From contig PNKZ01000028.1 in NCBI GenBank assembly GCA_013822735.1, forward strand, positions 1 to 64,000: DNA of 64,000 bases. Reading direction: 5' to 3'. The notes under the pieces were generated by a model. It made no database searches. It was not told the origin of the DNA and saw nothing but the letters and a program-made list of their open reading frames with translations. Shown here piece after piece: positions 41,890-50,060 of this stretch. Within the stretch, counting starts at the first letter, position 1. Every line of letters starts with the position of its first letter. The position numbers and the translations under genes were made by a program. Source of the DNA: Pirellula sp. (GTDB lineage Bacteria; Planctomycetota; Planctomycetia; Pirellulales; PNKZ01).

Positions 41890-42078
41890 ATGGATTTGGT
41901 TCGCTGGCTCACCCTGGCGGCTCTTTCGATGTTTCTGCTCGAAGGGTTCGCGCTGAGCGTATTTCCGCAACAGTTTCAGCAACTGCTCGCCACGGCCGAG
42001 CCGCGCACGCTGCAGGTGCTCGGCGTGGTCGAAACGATGATTGCCATCGGCCTAATCGCCGGAATTCTCAGCGGCTGA
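41890..42078 (+). CDS. Small DUF2065 (YjeT)-like membrane protein
   Basis: MDLVRWLTLAALSMFLLEGFALSVFPQQFQQLLATAEPRTLQVLGVVETMIAIGLIAGIL: two predicted TM helices, LEG...P motif. Confidence 0.55.
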   Translation: MDLVRWLTLAALSMFLLEGFALSVFPQQFQQLLATAEPRTLQVLGVVETMIAIGLIAGILSG

Positions 42079-42357
42079 GCCGAGGCATTCGCGGCCACGG
42101 GGCATTTCCCGCAGCCGCCGATGGTCGTAACGGCTGTGAGGCCCGATACGCGTTTTTGCCCCGCGGCAGCCCGAATTTTTTGCTCCCCAGGCGTTTCTGA
42201 CCTAGGGTTGCTCTTGTCGGCGGACTGCTCGCAAGTTCGCCGCCGCCCGTCCTTCCGGCCTGCCTTCGCCATCGGCCCGGTTGCCGATTCCCGCCTGTCT
42301 GCCGCACCTCACCGACGCTCACCCTTGCTCGACACCTACGACGGTTGCAAGACATCC

Positions 42358-42696
42358 ATGATGACCTGCCAAGACCTTGCCGCGCGCATTGAAGAACTCC
42401 AGCCGGAAGCGCCGCCGCGCGATGTGGCACGGCTCTGCCTGCTGCTCTCCAACATGGTCGAAAACCTCGACAAGTTGTTCGACGACGAGCAACTTTACGA
42501 AGCGTGGGTGCGGGCCGGGCTCCGGCTACAATCGGTCACCGATCAGCACGCCGCGATGACGGAAGACCTGGAAACGCTCGCGCTCAGCAATCCCGACGAG
42601 CTTTCGCAGGACGACTTCTTCACGCTCTTCCGCGCCATCAAGGTGCAGAGCCGGGTGCTCGACTTGTACGTCGGTCAGACCGTGACGACCGAGTGA
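42358..42696 (+). CDS. Conserved-looking hypothetical protein (helical)
   Basis: MMTCQDLAARIEELQPEAPPRDVARLCLLLSNMVENLDKLFDDEQLYEAWVRAGLRLQ...; upstream part of the 42121 ORF lacks coding character. Confidence 0.5.
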   Translation: MMTCQDLAARIEELQPEAPPRDVARLCLLLSNMVENLDKLFDDEQLYEAWVRAGLRLQSVTDQHAAMTEDLETLALSNPDELSQDDFFTLFRAIKVQSRVLDLYVGQTVTTE

Positions 42697-44057
42697 AGCG
42701 GCAGCTCAAAGCGTGCGGGCTCCAGCAGCGCCGGGAGAAGGTCGGCGGCGCCGAGATGCACTTGCAGCGTGCCGCCGACGATATTGCCCGTGGCGACGAG
42801 CGTCGGTGCGCCGTCGACTTCGTGGAGCGTTTCGATCGGCTCCAAGAGTTCCATCCGCCAGGCGCGGCTGCGGTAGGCTCTGAGCGTGCGGCCTTCCGGG
42901 ATGAGCCAATTCTCGCCGACCGGCGTCAGCTCCAGAGGTTCCGGCGGTCCGGCATGTTCGCTGCGCACGGCCGCCAGCGGCAGCAAATTCGTCATCGGGT
43001 AATCGTACCCGTCGGCCCCGCGTAGCGAACGGCCGAGATAGGCACAGCCGCCCCCTTCCGCATAGATGCGGCCGCCGCGACGGGCAAACTCGCGCAACGA
43101 CGTTTGCATGCAAAAGTTCGCTGCTAGTTCCGCGGCATGGCGATCGGTACGGCCGCACCCGAGCAGCAGGACATCGGCCCGCTCCGGAATCGCTTCGTCA
43201 TGCAAAGGCGAAAAATCAACGACGCGAGCGCCGCCGCGCTCGAGCGCTTCGAGTTGATCGGGGAAATAGCCGCGAAACGCTTCGTCGTACGCGACGGCGA
43301 TCGTCGGCCGATCGCTTGCCGAGAGCTTGCGATATTCGACCGGTGCGACCCCTGCGGCGGGAATCGCCGGGCGATCGACGATGAACTCCAACAGTTTCGG
43401 TTCGACGTAACGCGCGAACGACTCGGCCAAGCTGGTGCAGACGGCATGCGGCACCACGCTCCCCGGCGGCAACGACACGAGCGCCTGTCGAATCCCTTCA
43501 TCGCGCGGCAACCCGCCGACGACCGGCACGCCCCACGTTCCTTCCAGGCACGTTTGCACGAGCGCGAACTGCTCGTCGCTCAGAATTCCGTCGACCAGCA
43601 CGCCGTCCACGGCGTCGGGCCGGGGCGGGATTCGGCAATCGGCGGCTTGCGCCGCATCGAGAATCACCAGTCGCGGCAGGTCGAGCAATCGGCACAGGGC
43701 GTCGAGCGAACCGCCGGCACGCGACACGGGATCGCCGACCGAAGATTCAAACTCCCCTTCCACCAGCACAAACTGCGCCTCTTGATAAGCGTCGATGAGC
43801 GTGCGTCGACATGCCTCGCGCGACATCACCCACGCATCAAGGTGCCGCGCCGGGCTCCCTGTAGCGGTGATCGCCCCTTGCAGTCCGCAGTAGCAGGCGC
43901 GCGAATGGTAATGCCGCACCTGCCGCCCGTGTGCGAGGAGATAGCCTGCCAAGGCCCACGCCATCGGTCCGGATGGGTTTGCGATGCCGGCCGATGGTCG
44001 CTGCAGTGAAGTCGTGTTTCCCAAATAGCCGAGTGCCGCGCGCGGGAAACGAGACAT
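42675..44057 (-). CDS. Divergent CobB/CbiA-like (cobyrinate a,c-diamide synthase superfamily) protein
   Basis: IAVAYDEAFRGYFPDQLEALERGGARVVDFSPLHDEAIPERADVLLLGCGRTDRHAAELAANFCMQTSLREFARRGGRIYAEGGGCAYLG resembles the CobB C-terminal region; VPVVGGLPRDEGI; N-terminal P-loop degenerate. Confidence 0.7.
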   Translation of the reverse strand: MSRFPRAALGYLGNTTSLQRPSAGIANPSGPMAWALAGYLLAHGRQVRHYHSRACYCGLQGAITATGSPARHLDAWVMSREACRRTLIDAYQEAQFVLVEGEFESSVGDPVSRAGGSLDALCRLLDLPRLVILDAAQAADCRIPPRPDAVDGVLVDGILSDEQFALVQTCLEGTWGVPVVGGLPRDEGIRQALVSLPPGSVVPHAVCTSLAESFARYVEPKLLEFIVDRPAIPAAGVAPVEYRKLSASDRPTIAVAYDEAFRGYFPDQLEALERGGARVVDFSPLHDEAIPERADVLLLGCGRTDRHAAELAANFCMQTSLREFARRGGRIYAEGGGCAYLGRSLRGADGYDYPMTNLLPLAAVRSEHAGPPEPLELTPVGENWLIPEGRTLRAYRSRAWRMELLEPIETLHEVDGAPTLVATGNIVGGTLQVHLGAADLLPALLEPARFELPLHSVVTV

Positions 44058-44418
44058 ATAGAATCGGCCTTACGGGTGCGAACGAAAACGGTATGTCCCC
44101 TCCATGTGACGGTGTTTGCATTCGGGGCTGCCTGGGGCAAACCCTTCGCAAAAACTCCGCCGATGGGGGTCTCGATAACCGTAATTCTTCGCGCCGCGGC
44201 GCGCCGGTCAAGCCTTCGGCCTTTGAAGCCGACGGCTGGTCAATCGAACCCGCGGGGCGCAAATCCCGCGAAATCCCGCGATTTTCCAGCTGTAAACGCC
44301 GACCGGCCGTGCGACCGACGGGATCCCGGTTGTGGCTCCACACCACGCACAGGACACCCTTCGATCGACGGCCGGTTGCTTTATCGGCGGCAGTCTCAGG
44401 AGAGAGTAACTGAGAATG

Positions 44419-46134
44419 CTACCGTTCGATCACGACGAAGCGGTTGCCTTGCGCCGTTCGCACAAGCATCAACACCCCTTCGTCTTTCGGTTGCGACTCG
44501 AGGGCCTTCTTGAAGCCTTCGACGTCGGTCACATTCACCTTACCGACCCGGCGGATCAGCATCCCTTCGCGGATGCCGGCGGTGTGGGCCGGTCCGTCGG
44601 GAGTGACGTTGGTCACGACCACGCCCGCCGATCCGGCGATGCCGAGTTGCTTGGCTTCGGCAGCCGTCACGTCGGCTACTTCCAGGCCCAGTTCGTCATG
44701 CTCGGCCGATTCGACCTTACCCGGGCTCGGTTCGTCGTCTCTGCCAACGGTCGGGCGTCCGAAGTTTTGCGGCAGCGCCTTCGCGACGACGTTCACAATC
44801 ATTTGCTTGCCGTCGCGGAGCACCGTGGCACGTTGCTTCGTATTCAACTCGGAACGTTCAACGACCTCTTGCAGTTCGCGCGGTCCGTGAACTTTCACGC
44901 CGTTGTAGTCGAGGATCACGTCTCCTTCTTGCAATCCGGCTTCCGCGGCAGGCGTATCCGGATGCACTTCGGTGACGAGCACCCCTTCCCCGCGCTTGGT
45001 GCCGAACTTTTCGGCGAGTTCGGAATTCACCATCTCGATGCCGACGCCGAGGTAGGCCCGTTCGACCTTGCCGCCGGAGATCAATTGCGGCGTGATCCAC
45101 TTGGCCAAGCTCGACGGAACGGCGAAGCCGATGCCGTCGTTGCCGCCGCCGTTGGAGGCGATGGCCGTATTGATGCCGATCACTTCGCCTTCGAGATTCA
45201 CGAGCGGGCCGCCCGAGTTGCCCGGGTTAATGGCGGCGTCGGTTTGCAGAAAGTTGGCCCGTTGCGCGGCGCCGATCTGCCGACCCTTACCGCTGATGAT
45301 GCCCGCGCTGACGGTTTGCTCCAGGCCGAACGGATTGCCGACCGCGATGACCCAGTCACCGATTTCCAAAGCATCGGAGTTGCCGAGCTTGGCGGCCGGA
45401 AGATCGCCGGCCTTTTCGATGCTGATCACGGCCAGATCGGTCTGCGGATCGGTCTTGATGTTGGTCGCCGTGAATTCGCGACCGTCGGCCAGGCGCACGG
45501 TCACGACGTCGGCGCCGTTGACGACGTGGTTGTTCGTCAGAATGATGCCCGACTTGTCGATGATCACTCCGGAGCCGGCGCCGGATTGCCGCGGGGTTTG
45601 CTGCTGCATGCCGCGCTGCATCCGTTCGAGGTCTTCTTCGCTGAAGAATTGTTCGAAGGGAGTTCCTTCAAACGGGTTCTGCCCGTTACGCATGCCGGGC
45701 CGTCCGCGGAGGGCTCCGCCGCCGCGTACGGCGTGCGGTTTGGTTTCGGTTTCGATCGTCACGACCGACGGCAGAATGGTCGCCGCGGCGCTGCGAAACG
45801 CCGACGACAGCTCGTAAGCATGCGACTTCGCCTTTTCGTTGGCCGGCGAATCGATGGCCGGGCCGGCAATGACCGTGCCGCCGGTCGTTGTGGCGGGCAC
45901 TTGCTCGGCCGAGTGCGATTGGCTCCAGAGTAATCCGCCGCCCAGTGCGACGGCCCCGAAGAGCGCGATGGCGGAAGCCGATTTTCCGCGATTTGTGAGG
46001 TGCGACATACGTTCAATCCTCCCTGGATGTGGACCAGTTGACTTGTGCGATATTAAGGAGCGGGCGAACTTGCCTGCTCCTGTCTGCCCATTCTTGAGAA
46101 CGCTTTGCACGTCGCCGGAAACTTTCGACGTCAA
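44419..46134 (-). CDS. DegP/HtrA-type (Do) serine endoprotease with two PDZ domains
   Basis: NNHVVNGADVVTVRLADGREF, TDLAVISIE, TDAAINPGNSGGPLVNLEGEVIGINTAI; PDZ repeats. True start probably at MSHLTNRG. Confidence 0.94.
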   Translation of the reverse strand: MTSKVSGDVQSVLKNGQTGAGKFARSLISHKSTGPHPGRIERMSHLTNRGKSASAIALFGAVALGGGLLWSQSHSAEQVPATTTGGTVIAGPAIDSPANEKAKSHAYELSSAFRSAAATILPSVVTIETETKPHAVRGGGALRGRPGMRNGQNPFEGTPFEQFFSEEDLERMQRGMQQQTPRQSGAGSGVIIDKSGIILTNNHVVNGADVVTVRLADGREFTATNIKTDPQTDLAVISIEKAGDLPAAKLGNSDALEIGDWVIAVGNPFGLEQTVSAGIISGKGRQIGAAQRANFLQTDAAINPGNSGGPLVNLEGEVIGINTAIASNGGGNDGIGFAVPSSLAKWITPQLISGGKVERAYLGVGIEMVNSELAEKFGTKRGEGVLVTEVHPDTPAAEAGLQEGDVILDYNGVKVHGPRELQEVVERSELNTKQRATVLRDGKQMIVNVVAKALPQNFGRPTVGRDDEPSPGKVESAEHDELGLEVADVTAAEAKQLGIAGSAGVVVTNVTPDGPAHTAGIREGMLIRRVGKVNVTDVEGFKKALESQPKDEGVLMLVRTAQGNRFVVIER

Positions 46135-46568
46135 AACAATTCTACGGACCGGTTTGGGCCTGGTTCATCGCTCATGCCGGCAAGCGATGAGCATTGAACC
46201 AGCCCCAAATGCAGCCTGAGAGAGAAGTTGCCGCGCGGCCGGCCATCTTGCACCTGGACGATTCGTAAGGGCGAGGCAGGGAAAAGGGGTCGGGGGGCAG
46301 GGGTGAGTAACGCGGGCTGAATGAATGCAGTTTCGACTTCGCCAACCCCTCGGCCCTGCCCCGCACCGCTTCCTCCGGCGTTGACAAAACTTGGCCCGCT
46401 AATTAGGGTTAGGTCAGTTTCGAACCTCCACCTTTACCTAAATTTGGTTGGGTGCGGGAACGGGCTCCTCGGCGAATCGCGGCGGCGATTCCGGCGACGA
46501 TTCACTGCAAGCAGATCGCGGCGAATCGGCTCGGTGCCTCTTCCCCTATTCAGCCTCCAGCGCACCTT

Positions 46569-47312
46569 ATGGGGATGAATGAAGCGCCCGCTCCCGACCT
46601 TGTCGGCGACGGCGACGAATTGTTTCGTGTTTGTGAAGAGCGGATTGGGTATACGTTTCAGGATCGTTCGCTATTGCGATCGGCGCTGACGCATGCTTCC
46701 GGCGCTCAGCACCGCTTGGCGTCGAACGAACGCTTGGAATTTCTCGGCGACTCCATTCTGGGCGCCGTGATTTGCGAGCTCCTCTTCCATCGGTTTCCCG
46801 AGTACCAGGAAGGGGAACTCACGAAAATCAAATCGGTCGTCGTGAGCCGCATCACCTGCGCCAAGGTCAGCCAGCGGCTCGGGCTCGATGAATTTCTCTT
46901 GCTCGGCAAAGGGATGTCGATCGCCGACGGTCTCCCGCAATCGCTCTTGGCCGACGTATTTGAATCGCTCGTGGCGGCCGTGTATCTCGACGGCGGGCAT
47001 GCGGCCGTGCGCGACATGATCGAACGCCATATTGCCCCGGAAATCGACGTGGCCGTCGACGGAGAGCACGCGGGCAACTACAAGTCGGTGCTTCAGCATC
47101 TTGCGCAACGTGAGTTCGGCACGACGCCGACTTATCAACTTCTCGACGAGAAGGGGCCCGACCATAGCAAGTGCTTCCAGATTGCCGCCGTGATCGGCCG
47201 CAATCGCTATGCACCGGCTTGGGGTCGCAACAAGAAAGAGTCGGAACAACGGGCTGCCCACAACGCACTCTGCGAAATGCGCGGCGAAGAAGTGCCCTAC
47301 CCGGGCGAGTAG
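46569..47312 (+). CDS. rnc: Ribonuclease III
   Basis: ALTHASGAQHRLASNERLEFLGDSILGAVICELLF signature, ADVFESLVAAVYLDGG, C-terminal dsRBD. Start moved from 46452. Confidence 0.95.
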   Translation: MGMNEAPAPDLVGDGDELFRVCEERIGYTFQDRSLLRSALTHASGAQHRLASNERLEFLGDSILGAVICELLFHRFPEYQEGELTKIKSVVVSRITCAKVSQRLGLDEFLLLGKGMSIADGLPQSLLADVFESLVAAVYLDGGHAAVRDMIERHIAPEIDVAVDGEHAGNYKSVLQHLAQREFGTTPTYQLLDEKGPDHSKCFQIAAVIGRNRYAPAWGRNKKESEQRAAHNALCEMRGEEVPYPGE

Positions 47313-47334
47313 CCAAAGTTGCGAACTCCATAGA

Positions 47335-47411
47335 GCGAGCTGCGGGGTTTATCCCCGCGGTCTGAGTTTCACAAACCAAGGAAGACGGCGGCGATAAACC
47401 CCGCCGCTCGC
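47335..47411. repeat. GCGGGGTTNATCCCCGC palindromic repeat, copy 3
   Basis: GCGAGCTGCGGGGTTTATCCCCGCGGTC ... GACGGCGGCGATAAACCCCGCCGCTCGC between rnc and argJ. Confidence 0.9.
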
Positions 47412-47534
47412 AGTTCGTCGATAGGCGAACCTTGGAACTCGCCGCGGTATCTTTAGCCGCGGCGGCTCGCGTGGTACAACGGTCGCTCGGTTTCGGCCTT
47501 GGTACGCTCCCCTTCATCGAGCAAGAAAATCGAG

Positions 47535-48722
47535 ATGGCAGTTCCTCAGGGTTATCGACTCGGCGGCGTTTACTGCGGCATCAAGCGATACGACGACAAA
47601 CTCGATTTGTCGCTCCTCGTTTCCGATCGCCCCGCGGTGGCGGCCGGCGTTTACACGACGAATCTCGTGTTTGCCGCGCCCGTGAAATGGGATCGCAGCT
47701 TGACGCCGGGCCAAGGCCTGCGCGGCGTGGTGATCAACTCCGGCAACGCCAACGCCTGCACCGGCACGCGCGGCGACGCCGATTGCAAGCAGATGGCCGA
47801 ACTCGCGGCGGCGACCTGCGGCGCTCAGGCCGAACAAATGCTCGTGCTCTCGACCGGCATCATCGGCGAATTCTTGCCGACGGCGAAGATTGAGAAGGGG
47901 ATTCGCGACGTCGCCGGGAAGCTCGGCACGGACGAAGCCTCGCTCACGGCCGCCGCTCGCGGCATGCTCACCACCGACACCCGGCACAAAGTCGCGACGC
48001 GATCGCTCAACGTCGCCGGCAAATCGGTGACGATTACCGGCATGGCAAAGGGGGCCGCAATGATCGGGCCGAAGATGGCGACGATGCTCGCCGTCGTCAT
48101 GACCGACGCCGCCTTGGAGCCTGCCGATGCCCAATCGATGCTGGCCGACGTGGTCGATGAGACCTTCAACTGCATTAGCGTCGACGGTCACATGAGCACC
48201 AACGACACCGTGCTTCTGCTCGCCAACGGCGCGGCAAACTCCGCGCCGCTCGCGGGGGACGACCTGTCGGCGTTTCAGGCCGCGTTGTTCGAGGTTTGCC
48301 AAGAGCTCGCCATTGCGATTCCCGCCGACGGCGAAGGGGCGACGCACCTCGTGCAGGTCGAAGTGCAAGGGTGTCGAACGCGCGACGAAGCCCGCTCGAT
48401 CGCCAAGAGCGTGAGCGAGAGTCTTTTAGTGAAAACGGCGATCTGCGGGGCCGACCCGAACTGGGGGCGCATCGTCTCGGCCGCCGGTTACGCAAACATT
48501 CCGTTCGATCCGGCGCGGGTTCATCTCTGGGTGAACAATATCCATCTGTATGAGGACGGCGCGCCGCGGGAGTTTGACCGCAAGGCCGCCTCCGAGAGCA
48601 TCAAGAACAATCGCGACACGCACATCCTGCTGACGTTCGGCGAGGGAGACGAATCGATTCGCTTCTGGTCGACGGATCTCACGGCGGAATATGTGCGGTT
48701 GAATGCCGACTACCATACTTAG
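47535..48722 (+). CDS. argJ: Bifunctional ornithine acetyltransferase/N-acetylglutamate synthase
   Basis: GVVINSGNANACTGTRG, GMAKGAAMIGPKMATMLAVVMTDA (autocleavage KGxxMxxPxMATML), CGADPNWGRIVSAAGY. Confidence 0.97.
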   Translation: MAVPQGYRLGGVYCGIKRYDDKLDLSLLVSDRPAVAAGVYTTNLVFAAPVKWDRSLTPGQGLRGVVINSGNANACTGTRGDADCKQMAELAAATCGAQAEQMLVLSTGIIGEFLPTAKIEKGIRDVAGKLGTDEASLTAAARGMLTTDTRHKVATRSLNVAGKSVTITGMAKGAAMIGPKMATMLAVVMTDAALEPADAQSMLADVVDETFNCISVDGHMSTNDTVLLLANGAANSAPLAGDDLSAFQAALFEVCQELAIAIPADGEGATHLVQVEVQGCRTRDEARSIAKSVSESLLVKTAICGADPNWGRIVSAAGYANIPFDPARVHLWVNNIHLYEDGAPREFDRKAASESIKNNRDTHILLTFGEGDESIRFWSTDLTAEYVRLNADYHT

Positions 48723-48727
48723 TTCCT

Positions 48728-48769
48728 ACCCCTCACCCCCTGCCCCTCTCCCGCAAGGGGCGAGGGGAG
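48728..48769 (+). repeat. Intergenic copy of the ACCCCTCACCCCCTGCCCCTCTCCCGCAAGGGG element
   Basis: ACCCCTCACCCCCTGCCCCTCTCCCGCAAGGGGCGAGGGGAG; same left end as the copy inside the glycosyltransferase gene. Confidence 0.9.
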
Positions 48770-48795
48770 AATAAGTCAGGCGACGGTATCACGTC

Positions 48796-49854
48796 ATGGC
48801 TTCTCCGCTGCGCCTCGCACTCGTCGGCATCGATCATCCGCACGGCGCGCATTGGCGCGCTACGTTGGAGAATTTCCGTGATGCGATTGCGATCACCGCG
48901 ATCGTGCCGGCGTTCGACGGCGCGCTCACAAGCCTGGAAGAGCGTTTCGCCGAGGTGCCTCGCTTTACGACGGTCGACGAACTGATCGCCGGCGGTAGTT
49001 TCGAAGCGGCCCTTGTGACGCTGCCGAACAACGAGGGCCCCACTGCCTTAGTGAAGCTCGCCGAAGCGGGCAAACATTTGCTGAGCGAAAAACCGGTTGG
49101 CGGAAACGCCGCTGATCTCGATGCCGTCGTGGCGGCGGTCGCCAAGCATCGCACCGCCTTTCAAAACGGCTACATGTGGCGCTACGATCTTGGCGCAAAT
49201 CGGCTGCGCGAAATGGTGCGCGAAGATCGCTTCGGCAAACTGATCAGCGTCGAAATGACCTTCGTTACGAGCGATATCCGACGTCGCGGGCCGGACCACT
49301 ATCTCTTCGATCCGGCCGTCAGCGGCGGCGGCTTTCTTAACTGGCTGGGATGCCACTACCTCGATCTGTTGCCCTACGTCACCGAGCGCAGGATCAAGGG
49401 CGTAACCGCTCGGCTCGGCGTCTTCGGGGCCACGCCCGCCGAAGTGGAAGACGGCGGCACCGTGCTCTTGGATCTCGAAGGGGGCGCGTTGGCGACCTTC
49501 ACCGGCGGCTATTGGCTTCCGCGCTGGGCGGGCGAAAGTCATTGGGCGATTCGGGGCACGGAACGCTGGGTACACTGGCATCCGACCCGGCCGCAAACCT
49601 CGGGTGTACTGGAGATTCACGGCCCTCAACCGCAGTGGCATGCGATGGAAGAAACCTTCACGATCGCCGCCGACGATACGCCCGGCTACGGCGGCGCGCG
49701 AGGCGTGGCAGTCGTGGCCGATTGGCTCGCGTCGATCACGAGCGGCGCCCCCTGCCGCAACACGCCCGATTCGACGAGGACGACGCTCGCCATCCTCGAT
49801 GCGGCGTACGAATCGTCGCGCACGGGGCGACGCATCGCCTGTGATCTTGGGTAG
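48796..49854 (+). CDS. Gfo/Idh/MocA family oxidoreductase
   Basis: LRLALVGIDHPHGAHWRATL, LVKLAEAGKHLLSEKPVGGNAADLDAVVAAVAKH. Confidence 0.9.
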   Translation: MASPLRLALVGIDHPHGAHWRATLENFRDAIAITAIVPAFDGALTSLEERFAEVPRFTTVDELIAGGSFEAALVTLPNNEGPTALVKLAEAGKHLLSEKPVGGNAADLDAVVAAVAKHRTAFQNGYMWRYDLGANRLREMVREDRFGKLISVEMTFVTSDIRRRGPDHYLFDPAVSGGGFLNWLGCHYLDLLPYVTERRIKGVTARLGVFGATPAEVEDGGTVLLDLEGGALATFTGGYWLPRWAGESHWAIRGTERWVHWHPTRPQTSGVLEIHGPQPQWHAMEETFTIAADDTPGYGGARGVAVVADWLASITSGAPCRNTPDSTRTTLAILDAAYESSRTGRRIACDLG

Positions 49855-50060
49855 AAACAGGCGCGACCTACCGATGTTGGTCGATCATCGACCACCCACC
49901 GGCCGTTGCGGCTTAGATTCTGCCACCTTGCCACGGTCGATTGTTCGCTGAGCCCACGCACTCTACGATGGGACGCTACGCTTCGCAGCGGAGATTGTTG
50001 TTGCGTCTTCGTCGATCGTGTTGCAGCGGATTCGTCGTGAATTAGGAACGTTTCGTCGTC

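Noticed and set aside
44416-45933. 505-aa plus-strand ORF
   Set aside because: Antisense shadow of the DegP/HtrA gene; no family motifs.
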